Shown here: positions 43,234 through 56,191 of the stretch, one piece after another | How positions within the stretch are numbered: the stretch's first letter is position 1 | Layout: each line of letters opens with the position of its first letter | Assembly (NCBI RefSeq): GCF_000143415.4 | Contig: NW_003314357.1 | Location: 328,269 to 392,268, forward strand | Origin: Selaginella moellendorffii | Taxonomy: Eukaryota > Streptophyta > Lycopodiopsida > Selaginellales > Selaginellaceae | Length of the DNA: 64,000 bases | Reading direction: 5' to 3' | Translations under genes and position numbers: made by a program | Notes under the pieces: generated by a model | What the model saw: the letters and a program-made list of their open reading frames with translations, nothing else | Databases searched by the model: none | What the model was told of the DNA's origin: nothing

Positions 43234-46200
43234 TGTAGCGCACGTGGTTTTGACCCTTTATCCTATGGTGATTTACCATAGAATAACACCACAAAGCGGA
43301 ACCTAAACCCTCTTTGTGCCACGTGACAGATGCCACATGTCACATGCCATGTGTCCAAAGGACAGTGGTGTGGAACCTGAGGTTCAAGGCCTTGGGCCAC
43401 TGAACGAAGGAACGGTGCCAAACTCCCAAGCTTGGAGCCAAGGAGTGACGGAACCGAACCACGGAGCAACTCCTGAGCATACTACCCAAGGAGCGAAGGA
43501 ACAGGAGCCCGGAGCGACTTGGAACAGTCCTAGCGCAACCAGCATCCCAATGCTAGGACTAGCACGCAAAACGAAGCCAAACAGAGTTTAGTGCTATTTC
43601 AGCATACCAGTGGCCTAACGTGAGGACATGGGTTCTCCACCAGCTAGCATGGTGTGGAGATTGGGCTTAGACCCAAGCCGGACACAGAACAAGGACAAGC
43701 ATGCAAGCGGGAGCTAGACTATGCCTCAGGTTGGTTGGCCATGCCCGACCTACCCACTATCCCTACTATACATTTGGAACCCCCCACAGCCCGCCCCCCG
43801 CCCTTGAGGAACACACGCTTTGGGCTTTCACCCCAAACCTCTCTTAGTATCAAGACTTAGTCTCTGGGACAAGCTCGAAACTTACTAAATATGGAATAGC
43901 ACTACATTGTGAATTTGGACATATGATAAACACCATTATGTTCAGGACAATCTCTACATTCCGTAGATATGCCAAATGAGCAAATCTAAATGCTTTCCAT
44001 AAATAGTATTTGAGACTAAAATGAGACTAACACAAAGGGCATGATAGCAAGGGTGTTTGGCAGACACGATAAGCTATCATCTAGCGAATATTAAAGGATT
44101 AATCTCAATATTGCAGGGGTTCCCAACACTAGCAAGTGCAAATCAACGAATGAGTTTCTCTAACCAAGTCAAGTATGCTTGACTAAATAGACACTTAGGA
44201 ATTCCTTATGCTCATCTGGTCAAGTGTACACATGAAGATCAGTTTCTCAACTAACTTAGGCGGAGACTGATAACGGGCCCAGCAATACCAACCTCCTACC
44301 ATCGTGGTAGTAAGGAAAGAGTGTCCGTAAGGACTGGCCAACAGGTAGCTTTTGATACCCGAAGTCACATTCGCAATACTCTCCCCCTTAGGGAAGATCG
44401 ACGTCCTCGTCGATGCATACTCAAGTTGAGAATACCGCCAAGGAAACAACCCCAGAAAAAGTTTATGGTACTCACACTATGTGAGAAATGCACTGACTTA
44501 AATGAGTTAGGAGGCAACCTCTTTGTCTAACACAGATGCGCTACCCACTCAGACACCTTCTAGCCGTCGCCGACAAGGAAATGACCAATGGTGTCAGCCA
44601 CCCTTGCTATTCTAGGTGTCACCTAGCTTACAAAAGTGTGATACGCCCCTACTCGCAAAGACATAGAGAGAGAAGCTAGAGGCCCCAACCCTCCTGAGCA
44701 ATGAAACCAAACCCGTCGGTAAGGTTTAGATAGACTACTGTAAACAAGCAATTAGAGTTATTTACATGGTTATGCCCTTTTAATAGAATAAGGAACATTG
44801 ATAGAGAGGTGGGTGATGTGACCAGTCGACAGTAGCTACCCCATGACTAAAGATTTCACCATGCACATGAAGTGCTAAAGCCAATTTGCTTATACTGGCC
44901 CAAACTCAAAGATCAATAAATGGACAATATCAAAGTCATAGACAATGATATCTTAGAGTCTTAATTATCAGTGAATAAATATACCAAAAGTATTCCAAAT
45001 AAGTTATCATCCGATAAACTAGGAGTATAGTATAGGAACCACCAAGCTCATCATGTTTGGAAAACATAAGATTCACTATCCAACAAAATTCAATAGCAAG
45101 TATATCATCAAGGAAACTCAAAGATGAAACTTAACTATCAAAGATTGTGTTGTCCATGATTAAATTACTTTTTAAGGAAAAGCTCAAAGCTCAACCCCTA
45201 CTAAACAATCTCGTCTAAAACATAACTAACTCAAACTTGCCACTTAGTTCATTTGAACGTCAATACAGTTGCTAACTAGCAAATGCACGAATGCCAACAA
45301 CACAAAACTAAAGCCAAATCATCAACACTATCTTTATTGAGACTAATGAAACTTGACATCAATCTTTTGGAGAGACATCTTATGTCACTCAAATCTCAAC
45401 ATGAACAATGTCAACGACAAGGCATCACTTCAATGCCATCAACACAAGAACAAAACTAGAAGAAAGTAATAGTGAATCACCACTCAAAACTCTTTAGCAA
45501 CCAAACTAACCAAAGTTAAAGATACTTTAGTCAGTATCTGAGACTAATTCTTCAACAACACTCAGCTATAAATGGTTTTCGGCAAAGTGATCAACAAATT
45601 GCCATTGAAAAAGTCTAAGAAAATTTGTGGAAAATTTTCCATCTTAGAGAAAGAATAACTCTTAGTCTAAGAATGCAAACTTTCAAGACTCAACTAACTT
45701 TCTCTTACCAACAACTTCATATAGGTTCACCTCAACACAAATTATCATGACCCATAATATGCTTAAACATTGAACATCTTTGCCCATTTTCCAATATTCA
45801 ACACCAACATCCGGAAAATGCAAAATGAACATCCAAGGCTTGACTACAAAGACTACATCTTTGGATATTCATATTTGCACTAACACTCTTCTTCAATCAC
45901 TTTCAAGATTCAATGTGAAGCCTAAATACTAACAAGAAAAATGACATGGAAAATCAAGGTCTAAGGAGAATTCCTCATCACTTGAAATAACAATACCACT
46001 TTCACTAACACAAGTGCTAGTGATGTTAATGCCTCAACTACACACCTTCTCCATCCAACAATCTACTCCAAGTGCTAATGGATCAACTAATGAAATATAA
46101 CAAATAAGTGCTACAACCTTTTCCAACACCTCAATGGACAAACTCCCAGGAAATAATATACCAACTTGAGCTTAGCATAATAGACCACTATTGAGAATCC

Positions 46201-48514
46201 AGTTAAAGCTACTACAATGCTATTATATGTAAGTAGACTAGCTTCTCTATCAACCACTTTAGGATTAATCATCATTTGACCAAGCAACTTTGTAAACATA
46301 TTACTCACTATCACATGGATATGATATAAAAATCACAATGACTTGATCATCAATTGAGTAACACCACGAGCAATGCCAATGTCATTATTTCAAAGGTTTA
46401 TGTGAATATCAAGTGCCAACTCGATTTGATAAAATGCAACATAAATGCCACACTCCACTAATAGAGACTTACAACACCCAACACCACTAACTTTTGTTCA
46501 TAATATGGACAAGATTATGCCACTCTCTTTCCAACAAAACTCAACACTAATCCAACACCAAGTTACTCAAGGAGCAATAGCAAGGTTTTCTAGAAAAGAA
46601 TTGAGCATTGTAATCCAAGTCTTCCAATAGTAAGCTTAGACAAAATGGTATAGTGCTTCACCACTATCCATCCCATAACTCACCACTTGTAAGACCATCA
46701 TTTCCAACATACATCAAGGTAGAGACTCTTGATTACATAATGTGAATATGAGCAATGAGTCACACCTTGTTGCAAATCATCCTTCCAAGAAGAGAAAATG
46801 ATTTACGTGTTTGATCTTTCGTCCCTGATGATTCTCTTTTCAGTCTTAACTTTAACTAAACCTCAAGCTTGCTTTCGCACTGCCTTCAGTCCAATCCAAG
46901 AAAATTTTAGGAGAGAGCACGGCAATGATTACTTGAATCAATAGACTAATCCCTATAATCTTGATTGATCCACTTGTAATCATGCCGCTACAGATTAGCC
47001 TATTTACCACTCATAGCAACCCAAGGAGGTTTGCTTTCACCCATGGTACATGGAACAACTCATGGAACCATTGATAGACTAACATTAATCCTACCAACTC
47101 AAAGTTACACTTTGAGTTGCTAATGCACCTCTCTCACGAGCCCAAGCGCAAACTTGTGCAAAATTGTACACCTCAAATCCATCCTATGAGCCCAAGAGCA
47201 AGCCCACATTATAAGTTACAACAAGGTAACCAAATCCATACCCAAGGAACCATTGCAAAGCCTTTGCACCCAAACGTGTACCCACTTGGATCATCATTTT
47301 CATCTCTGTGTATGCAATGAGACTAGTTACTCAATCTCATTGGATAGTACTCGCTGAGACGTATTCTCTGATACCAAATGTAGCGTAGGTGGTTTTGACC
47401 CTTTATCCTATGATGATTTACCATAGGATAACACCACGAAGCGGAACCTAAACCCTCCATGTGCCACGTGTCATATACCACATGTCACATGCCACGTGTC
47501 CATAGGACAGTGGTGTGGAACCTGAGGTTTAGGGCCTTAGGCCACTGAACAAAAGAACAATGCCAAACCCCCAAGCTTGAAGCTAAGGAGTGATGGAACC
47601 GGACCACGGAGCAACTCTCGAGCATACTGCCCAAGGAGCGAAGGAACAAGAGCCCAAAGCAACGTGGAACAGTCCTAGAGCAATCAACATCCCAATGCTA
47701 GGACCAACATGCAAAACGGAGCTAAACAGAGTTTGGCGTTATTTCAGCATACCGGTGGCCTAACGTGAGGACATGGGTACTCCACCAGCTAGCATAGTGT
47801 GGAGCTTGGGCTTAGACCCAAGCCGGACGCAAAACAATGACAGGCATACAAGCAGGAGCTAGACTATGCCTTAGGTTGGTTGGCCATACCCAACCTACCC
47901 ACTATCCCTACTATACATTTGGAACCCCCCACAGCTCCCCCCCCCCCTCCCCTTTTAGGAACACATGCTTTGGGCTTTCACCCCAAGCCTCCCTTAGTAT
48001 CAAGACTTGAGATTTACTAAATATGGAATGGCGTTAGATTGTGAATTTGGACACGGGATAAACACCATTGTGTTCAAAACAATCTCTATATTCCGTAGAT
48101 ATGCCAAATGAGCAAATCTAAATGCTTTCTATAAATAGCATTTGGGACTAAAATGAGACTAACACAAAGGGCATGATAGTAAAGGTGTTTGGCAGACACA
48201 ATAAGCTATCATCTAGCGAATATTGAAGGATTAATCTCAATATTGTGGGGGTTCCTAACACTAGCAAGTGCAAGTTAACGAATGAGTTTCTCTAACCAGG
48301 TCAAGTATGCTTGACTAAATAGACACTTAAGAATTCCTTCCTTATGTTCATCTGGTCAAGTGCACATGCAAAAACTAGTTTCTCAACTAGCTTAGGCAGA
48401 GACTGATAACGGGCCTAGCAATACCAACCTCCTGCCATCGTGGCAATAAGGAAAAAGTGTCCGTAAGGATTGGCCGATAGGTAACTTTCAATACCCGAAG
48501 TCACATTCGCAACA
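43234..48514 (-). mobile_element. non-autonomous LTR element (LARD-like), copy 2, minus orientation
   Basis: A 5.3-kb element of the same family pointing left. LTRs at 43234-44378 (its 3' LTR) and 47379-48514 (its 5' LTR) flank a 3.0-kb interior. The primer site appears as CTCTGATACCA (47366-47376), two bases from the LTR. The polypurine tract appears as CTCTCCCCCTTAGGG (44379-44393). The interior matches parts of copy 1 in reverse, for example the block at 47090-47160 against 37190-37262. It is 1.9 kb shorter and has no gene. The two copies are arranged tail to tail. Confidence 0.8.
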
Positions 48515-49412
48515 ACTAGTTTGGCCAGGAAAGGTTAGTCTAACTTAGGAAGGGTATGCCCATGTGGTGGGTGATGATATACCCACTGAGGAGTCCAAGG
48601 CTAGAGTGAACATGGATGGACAAGTGAGGTAAATTGGTAAAGTGTTCAAAAGCTGGCTCTAACTCTCTCAGGAGATTGAATGGTTGATGCTTTCAATCCA
48701 AGTGTGGGTGGCATTACTTACTTGGATACTTAGTATGGCTCATTAAAACCTCATTTTAGCCACATGGCTAGGGCACTAGAGACCAAAGGTGATAAGGTTC
48801 TCATAGGTCCACTGTATTTCGACATGCCGTCCCAAAGTCTTGGATTGTGGAAAGACAAAGGAGCAATCCTCTTGTATGGTAACCAAGGGCATCCTCATAT
48901 GGTGAGGAAATCTTAGAGGGCAATAGGACTTAGTGGTTGGGCCTTTGGACCCTAATTTAGTGGTGGTGTTGGTGTGCACTATTGTAGATGGAGTGGGACT
49001 TGATAAAGACCAAAGAAGGGATATTGAGGAAAGATATTCCCCATATCTTTAGGCATCCTCAGGATGCTAAGGTGTGGTTATGGGATGACTACACATAGAT
49101 AGATGGCTCAGTCTTTGAGAGACAAGTCTATGGCACAAGTGGTCTTGGATTACTAATGAGATAAAAGTGAATGGATATAACCTTAGTGTAATGGGCTGAT
49201 ATACCAATATTACCTTTGGGGGTTTGTCGTGGGATTGGACATGTGGTGCACTTGGACCAAGTGCAAAAGGAAAGTGGTATAGAGGCTATTCACAAGGCTA
49301 GCAAGTCCCCAAGGTAGGAATTAGACTTATGGAAATTGTGAGCGGGAATCCTTTAAGTGGTCGAAGGTGTGGTTAAGTGACTAAAATAGAATGGAAAATT
49401 TAGTCACTTACA
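48515..49412 (-). mobile_element. old gypsy-type LTR, left copy (inverted)
   Basis: Read on the minus strand this starts TGTAAGTGACTAAATTTTCC at 49412 and runs to GGCCAAACTAGT at 48515. It matches the interrupted LTR at 55017-61520 over its whole length in opposite orientation. The 5' end forms an inverted repeat TAAGTGACTAAA/TTTAGTCACTTA around GAATGGAA. Its other end abuts LARD-like copy 2 directly. Confidence 0.6.
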
Positions 49413-52400
49413 CTATGATCTATAAAACAAAACTAAATTGTATTAAAATATTAATAAATATAATTTACCTCTTTAAAATTAGAGGCAACTCACAAAATTC
49501 TCTAACCTGGCATTTGAAAAAATGATATTCTTCAATAGTAAATATCAACCTACCAAAGTCACATGTTACCTCCACAATTGAACCATTATTTGTTGTGCAA
49601 TCAATCATAACATCATCTGATGGACAATAGAGCTTAAGACTTGCATTGTTGATAGAGTTTAAAATAGGTACCTAGGATATGTATTATAGATTTGTTTGTC
49701 CACAAAGTTGGGTATGATGTCAATAAAACTATTATACTAGGAAAAACATTGCTATACACTCGCTATCATAAAACCCATCATGTGTGTTTTTGTAGAAGGC
49801 ATAATAAGTTCACATCATGACCTAGAAAATAAGAGCTCCTAATTGCAAAATTCCTTTTCTTTGACTTTCCAAAGGGTCTTTCAAATATTAATGGGAAAGT
49901 CAAGGACTAGAGCTTTCTCACACTCAACCACATATATAATACATTCCTCTTATCAAAAACACTTATGCTTGAAATTAGCCATATCATCTTTATCCTATTG
50001 AACAACCTTGATTGGATGTATGAACTTATGATATATGTAGTATAAATTCATTTTAAGTCATTCTCTTTTAAGTGAATCATGGATTCTATTAGCTTTAATA
50101 CTAAAGGTGTCTCATACAAGTTAAAGGTGAGTAGGTATTTTGTATATTTATCTAATTTCTAAACTTTTGACTAATTGTTTGGACTACCTAGTAGATCATA
50201 TAACATAGTACTATTCAAACCCAAGGACCTTTAATTCTAAACAACCCAAAACCATTAATTGGTTGGAAAAAGGTATTCATGTGCCTTTTTCCTTTATATT
50301 TAACCCCTTTAGATTATTTTTTAAGTCATTCTTTTTAATTGCTTATAATCCACCATGCTTTTTACAAGTTCATGCCTTCTTCTCCTAAAAGCCTTCTTTT
50401 TGATATCCTAACCCTTGGGTTAAGCCCAACCAAATAAAAACTAAACCATTAAATGTCAATCTCGATATATGGTATGATTTTTCTAGCCAAAAAATAGAGT
50501 TGGATTTGAGAATTTTTTGATACCAAGTTGTAAGTTTTTGAATTTAAACTTCCCAAGAGGTCACCTAGCCCAATACTTATTGAAGGGAAAAGCCCTTTAA
50601 CGTGAGGAGAAATACACCAATCTACCATCACTCAAGTGTTGCTCAAAACTCTTGTATGAACTCTCTGCCTTAGAAAATAAGGGGAATATACCCTTGCACC
50701 CTAGCATCTCCTCACACCTATAGAATATTCCAATAGTGGAATATATTAGGGATTCTTGCTCAAGCTCTAAGCTATATCCTAATAGATGATTATGAGGGAA
50801 TGCACTAGCTCTGCCATGTTTGAGAAACCTATGACCTTTGTGGCACTACTATAAGAAAAAAATCCAAAGAAAACACAAAGAAAAAAACAAGAGAAAGAAA
50901 AGAAGTTACAAAGTTTTAGGATGAAGGGAACACTTTGTGAGAAAAACTTCATCCAAGAACTAAGAACTCAACCCAAGAGAAAAAGAATTAGGATAAACAA
51001 AGAAGAAAATAAAGAGAAAACAAACAAAGAGATAAAGAGGCAAAGAAAGTAAGGTGTACCTAAAAGATAGGAAGGACTAACTTGAATTGCTGCCTCAAAG
51101 GCTCTTGAGCCTCCAAGAAGTACCCCAAGTTCTCCCATGTCAGTCTCAAAGTCCTATTAAAAAAAGAGTGGAAGTGAAAGTGATGTTTGCAATTGGTAAC
51201 TGTGAAAGAGTGGTTTTGGTGATGATTGGTGAGTAATAATGGTGCCCAAATGGTGAGATGATAATGGTGGGGGTCTTCTAGTATGTGATGGTTGTTAAAT
51301 GTGTTTGCATCTTGCATACTTGTTATGAAAGAGAAAAACATGTGCAGCTAGTAGGCAGCATCTACTCGAATCACTAGTTTGTTGCTATAGAAAGTACAGG
51401 ATCCCCAACATTGTGGACATATGGTGTGGAAATGGGATGGAACATAAGTAGGTAAGTGTAATGAGTGATGGAAAATGGTGTAATGAGTGACTAGATGAGT
51501 GAATGGTGACTATGAGTAAAGAGAATGATATGTAGAATGAAGTGATTGGGAGAAAAATTGGGACAAAGAACTAAAATTTGAAGAAACTTGAGCTTCTGGA
51601 AGATAAAGATTGATGTAGCCTTAGGAATAACTTAGGGAAGACCTTGGTTCTCTAGAGGAAATACCTAGAAAGTAGAAAATGTGAAAGAAAGTTGAAGAAG
51701 GAAAGGGCAAGTGAAAAGAAAAAAAAGAGGAAGACAAAGAAAGATTTCACAACATAGAAAATTTGAAGAACTCTTTCTTGGTGATTGAGCTTGTGTGCCT
51801 AGAGATCCCAAAGAGTCTTGAAGGAGGCCAAAGATGCTGCAAAAGCTGGCTATGTCACCTTCTAATGTGTGATGTCATGTAGGCCCAAAATGAGTAAGAT
51901 TGCTGAAATGAGGAAATCTGGAGCTCATATGTGTCTAGAGCCCTTAGAGCATGGAAGGATGTGGCTCAAAAGCAGTGAACTCAGTTGGAAGAGCTCACAA
52001 GAATCCAAAGTAGCCACAAATGATACCACAATCACTATGGGTGATGCCACAGTTAGTATCTTATGGTTGGAGAAATCTAGTATGATGTGTCAAGGCTAGA
52101 GAAGCTTTGAAAAAGAGTTAGGCTGATGATGGAGAAAAAGTGTTGCTTTCACCACCTTTAGTTGGTAGATAATCTGCAAGCTTTTGGCTTACATGCACCA
52201 TATCCATCTACTGTGTCAAAGTGTTATGGACTATATCCTTTCTTGGTTAAGAGCCACTACTTTTTCTTGAAAAATCATATATATATATATATATCACCCT
52301 TGTTAATAGAGCTGTATGAAATCTCCAAGCTAGAAAGAATTAGATCTAACACCTCTAGCTGTATGAGGAGGTATTTTTGAGCTTCCTTTTGTGTCCCTAT

Positions 52401-53755
52401 AGTAGGATCTGTCTCAAGAAAGTCACTTTCCAAAGGCACCACAAAATTGTGTTCTCCTCCATGTCCTAAGAAGCTAAAGCTTGGCCTTTAGGCATTGAGG
52501 ACTGTCATTTGGTTGGTTTCTTTGCAATTGGCTATTCTTGAAGTCAAAGAAGCAACACACCACATCTAGCTATGGCTGTCCTAAGATGACTGACTTCTCA
52601 CATAAGGAGGTTCCCAAAGAATTTAGTCCACAACAAGGAAGTCGACTATGGACTTGTGAAGTGCAACTTCCCACAGGTGCTAGAGTGTGATTTGCAAAGG
52701 TCTTTAGCATGACCTTGGAATACTTTTAGATTTAGAGACTTGCTTATTGAGCAAGAGTGAAAGAGAGAATGTTTATGGCTGAGCTAAAGTCAGTAAGCAC
52801 ATTAATGCTCAAAATTGTCACTAGAACTATGAATGTGCTAGGATCAAGAGCCATTTTGGCATTGACAAAAGGAATAAGAGCCATGTTTAGGGCTAAAAAG
52901 GGTGCTATTCCACTAAGAACTCACATTAAGACCTCAAGCTGCTAAAGCATGGTGGGAAAGAGCACCAAATGTTATCATGATTGGAGTTGCCATGACTTCA
53001 TCAATAAGATTGCTTGGGTGATTTGATATCAAGGAAGACCCTCCTAATTGTGTGTTGGTGAAGTTTGGCACACATGCAAAAACTGGAACCTCATGTCACA
53101 CTCCAGAAGCTAAATTGAGCAATTCTTGATACCATGATCAGCCATGATCAATTCACTTCCACAGGATTCCATTCCATCCATCTCCACATCCGCAGCTACC
53201 ACCATTGGGCAACATTTCCCACCTTTTACCTCTTTTTCTTCTCTAGTTTTGGTCATTCCCTTGGGGCAAGGCTGGGATCAACAAGAGGCTGCATGTGCAT
53301 ATTATCCTTTCTTGAGTTGGGATCTAGGTATGTGTCCCATTCTCTTGTTACTCACAACTTTGGGTGTTTAGTTTGCGCTTAGAGTTTTTCCCACAGGGTT
53401 TTCCCTCTACACCTTCGTCTCTTTCTTTTCTATCACCTCATCATTTTCTTTTCAGTTTCTCTTTTCTTTTTCTCTTTGATTCTGCAGTTCCTGTCTCTAG
53501 GCATTTGGTGCAGATCTTCATTACGACATCTTCATCATCCAGGTCATGGGTTCTTGCAATGATGGAGCCTATCATGATCCCTTGTGGTTGCCTATTGTGG
53601 CCACAGCCAAGAGCTAGCATCTTAGCTTTCAAGGGCGAGAAAATATGCAATAGAGGCTTTGAGAGCTTGAGAGTTTGGAGACTTGAGGCTGCCCTAACAA
53701 GGCGTTGATTGCAGTTGCTCAGGAGATATCTCCCATTCTAGCTAGCGTTTAGGAC
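49413..53755. other. gene-free repeat-rich region
   Basis: No gene is supported. The part after 51000 is A/G-rich and may be interior of the old gypsy element whose integrase relic follows, but gag and protease motifs cannot be recognised. A (TA)n run lies at about 52277-52294. Short frames at 51060-51341, 51869-52099 and 53364-53708 have no motif. Confidence 0.4.
50205..50585 (-). mobile_element. TRIM-like family 2 relic without minisatellite
   Basis: The block 50205-50350 (AGTACTATTCAAACCCAAGG to AATTGCTTATAA) matches the LTR at 31140-31290. Then the interior ATGTCAATCTCGATATATGG...TCTAGCCAA matches the bases at 30538-30580 just before the minisatellite. TTGATACCAAGTTGTAAG (50516-50533) matches the primer-site and LTR junction at 31088-31103. 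The minisatellite is absent: about 40 bases stand where copy 1 has over 500. Confidence 0.55.
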
Positions 53756-54930
53756 GTGGCAACCTATATTCAGACTAGCATGGTCCCTCCAACATTATCT
53801 TTAGAGCAGCAGCACGCTTTAGGCATCAAGGCCCACGACTACACTTTGCACAATGGAGTTCTTTATCAGTGCATGCCACTAGGGATCCTCTTGCCATGTG
53901 TGGGGCAGATGAGGTTCCTAGCCTTCTTCAGGCTTTTCACAGCTATGGCAGCCACTTTTCTAGAGTCACAATAGCTCATTCTCTTTTTTTACTGGCCAAC
54001 TTTTTTCAAGAACACTGCTGCCTATGCATGATCATGCTTACAATGCCAGCATTGCAACCCTAGGAATTTGGCTCCAAATTTGCCTTTCCAATTCAGGGCC
54101 TTGACTTTGTTGGTCTTATCGATCTACCTTCTTCGTCTGGCCATCACTACTTGCTAGTGGCCACAGATTACTTCTCAAAATGGGTGGAGGCTATCCCATT
54201 GCACACAGCAGATCAGAATGCCACTGCCACAGTTTTGTATGAGCATGATGTTTGTTGATTTAACATTCCAGCCCACTTTTATTTCTGATTGTGGTGGCAC
54301 ATTTCTTAGCAAGGTCATTAAGACTCTCATGCAGCATTTGGACATCACTCACACTTGTAGCAGCAGTTATTATCTACAGAGCAATGGCTAGGCAAAGTTT
54401 TCAAATAAGATCCTCAAGTCAATTCTCAGCAAGCTTGTGTCCTTGACGATGGCATGAACAAGTCTATAGCTTTGTGGGCATTTCCCACCATTTACAAGGC
54501 CAGCATTGACACAACTCCATTCTTTATAGTCTATGGGCAACAGGCTATCCTTCCAATGGAGATTTAATCCCATCTATCCACTTTGCATCACAATATGTGG
54601 TTGAGTTCCAGTTATTGAAGGCAAAGCAGCTCCAGACATGCACTTAGGAGCTTTTGGAGTTGAATGAGCACTGTTTAACAGCTTTGGAGCACAACTATGC
54701 ACAAAAGGTTCAACTCAAGTCTCAATGAGGATGTGAGGCTTTGTCAACACCATTCCAGCAAGGTGACTTGGTTCTTCTCCAGGATTTCACACCTTCATCC
54801 AAATTCATACCAACATAGCTAGGTTCCTACATCATTCAGTGCCACAAGGGGGTTGTTCTTACATCCTAGTGGATTCTGATGGCCACCAATTCTAGCATGT
54901 GCAACATTACAGCCATCTCAAGCCATGATC
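53756..54930 (+). pseudogene. old Ty3/gypsy integrase relic
   Basis: Frames joined over stops and shifts resemble a plant gypsy integrase. ALGIKAHDYTLHNGVLYQ precedes the zinc region. GLDFVGLIDLPSSSGHHYLL and DYFSKWVEAIPL carry the first core Asp. HFISDCGGTFLSKVIKTL carries the second. QSNGXAKFSNKILKSIL stands where the Gly-Gln-x-Glu should be, with a stop and a lost Glu. FFIVYGQQAILPMEI closes the block. The wording fits the non-chromodomain (Athila/Tat-like) branch. The relic lies directly upstream of the old LTR starting at 55017. Confidence 0.65.
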
Positions 54931-55733
54931 ATGCTTACTGCGCCTGGATCAAACACAAAGCGACTATAAGCCTCATAAAAGGAGAAAAAGTACTTTTTTT
55001 CACCTAAAGAGCATGGTGTAAGTGATTAATTTTTCCATTCTACTTTAGTCACTTAACCACACCTCCAACCACTTGGAGGAGTCTCACTCACAACCTCTAT
55101 AAGTCCTATTTCGGACTTGGGCTTGCTAGCCCCGAGAATGACATCCTCACCACTCAACTTTTGCACTTGGTCCAAGTGCTCCACGTGTCCGATCCCATGA
55201 CCAACACCCCAAGGAACTACCGACATATCGGCTTGTTACGCTAAGGCCATGCCCATTCCCCTTGGTCACACCGGTGGTCTGACGCCACCTCCATCACAGT
55301 CCCGTCTCTCAAAGACTAGGCTATCCATTCATGAGCGATCATCCCAGATCCACTCCTTAACATCTTTAGGATGCCCACAAACCTGAGAAATAGCCTTCCC
55401 CAATATCCCTTTTCCGGTCCCCACCAAGTCCCTTTCTGCTCGTGGCCTTGTTCGCCAACATTGCCATTGGGTCGAGGCCCACAGGCCCGACCACCAAGTC
55501 CCACGGTCCTCTGGGACTTCCTCACCACCCAACTGTATCCTTGGTCACTACACCAGAGGACTACTCCTCTTCCTTTCCACAGTCTGGGCCTTTGGGACAA
55601 CATTTTGGAACACCATGGCCTTACACGAGCCTCATGGGTACTCTCCCCACCTTCTGCCTTTGGGTGCTCTAGCCATAGGCTTAGAGTGAGGTTCCATTGA
55701 GCTGCACCAGGTATCCAAGTAGGTAGTGCCACC

Positions 55734-56094
55734 TGTCAGGAATCCCCCAATTCTTGCCACATTCCTGACTCTCGCTGGATTCCTGACCTGCAGACCACAT
55801 TCCTGACTCTCGAGACACTTCTCTATTCCTGACTCTCGAGACACTTCCCGATTCCTGAGTCTCGAGCCTCATTCCTGATGATGATGTGGCGCCTCCTCGA
55901 CCTCAGCTGTATTTAGGCTGTCCTCGATCCAAGAGTGGTGGAGCTTCATCAACCTATAGTATATATAGGTTAGCCTTGTTCCATTTCTCCACAATCTGAA
56001 TCAACACCAGTCTAAGGCCTCTTCTTTGTTTTCACTAGCTTTTTCTCTTTGTCTTTAGCATTTTCCAGTCTTGATCTTGTTGGGGGTCTTGACA
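55734..56094 (+). repeat. 5' LTR of the chromovirus (361 bases)
   Basis: TGTCAGGAATCC to GGGTCTTGACA. The first part (U3) holds repeated ATTCCTGACTCTCGAGACAC units. TATA-like TAGTATATATAGG (55957-55969) and the predicted transcript start near 55990 follow. Confidence 0.92.
55957..56004 (+). promoter_or_regulatory. LTR promoter: TATA box and predicted transcript start
   Basis: The TATA box at about 55960-55967 predicts initiation about 25-32 bases downstream. That is exactly where CACAATCTGAATCAA (55990-56004) begins, the 15-mer complementary to the primer site. The same arrangement is present in the 3' LTR. Confidence 0.6.
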
Positions 56095-56096
56095 GT

Positions 56097-56111
56097 TTGA
56101 TTCAGATTGTG
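56097..56111 (+). promoter_or_regulatory. predicted self-complementary primer binding site
   Basis: TTGATTCAGATTGTG, starting two bases after the 5' LTR, is the exact reverse complement of 55990-56004 in the LTR. In Tf1 and sushi-type elements a similar pairing of the transcript's 5' end primes reverse transcription after cleavage by RNase H. The match to the 3' end of initiator tRNA-Met (TGGTATCAGAG) is absent. Self-priming is inferred. Confidence 0.65.
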
Positions 56112-56191
56112 TTTTTTGCTTTTCTTTTAGCTTGTTTTGATTATTTGATTGCCTTTGTCTTTTCCCCCCTTTCTTTTCTTTCTTCTTGCCA

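Noticed and set aside
55316-55732. 138-codon minus-strand frame with Trp/Gly-rich text
   Set aside because: It lies wholly inside the old LTR and its twin at 48515-49412 does not keep the frame.
56186-56191. Two extra codons at the start of gag
   Set aside because: They would require a TTG start; the ATG at 56192 is the natural choice.
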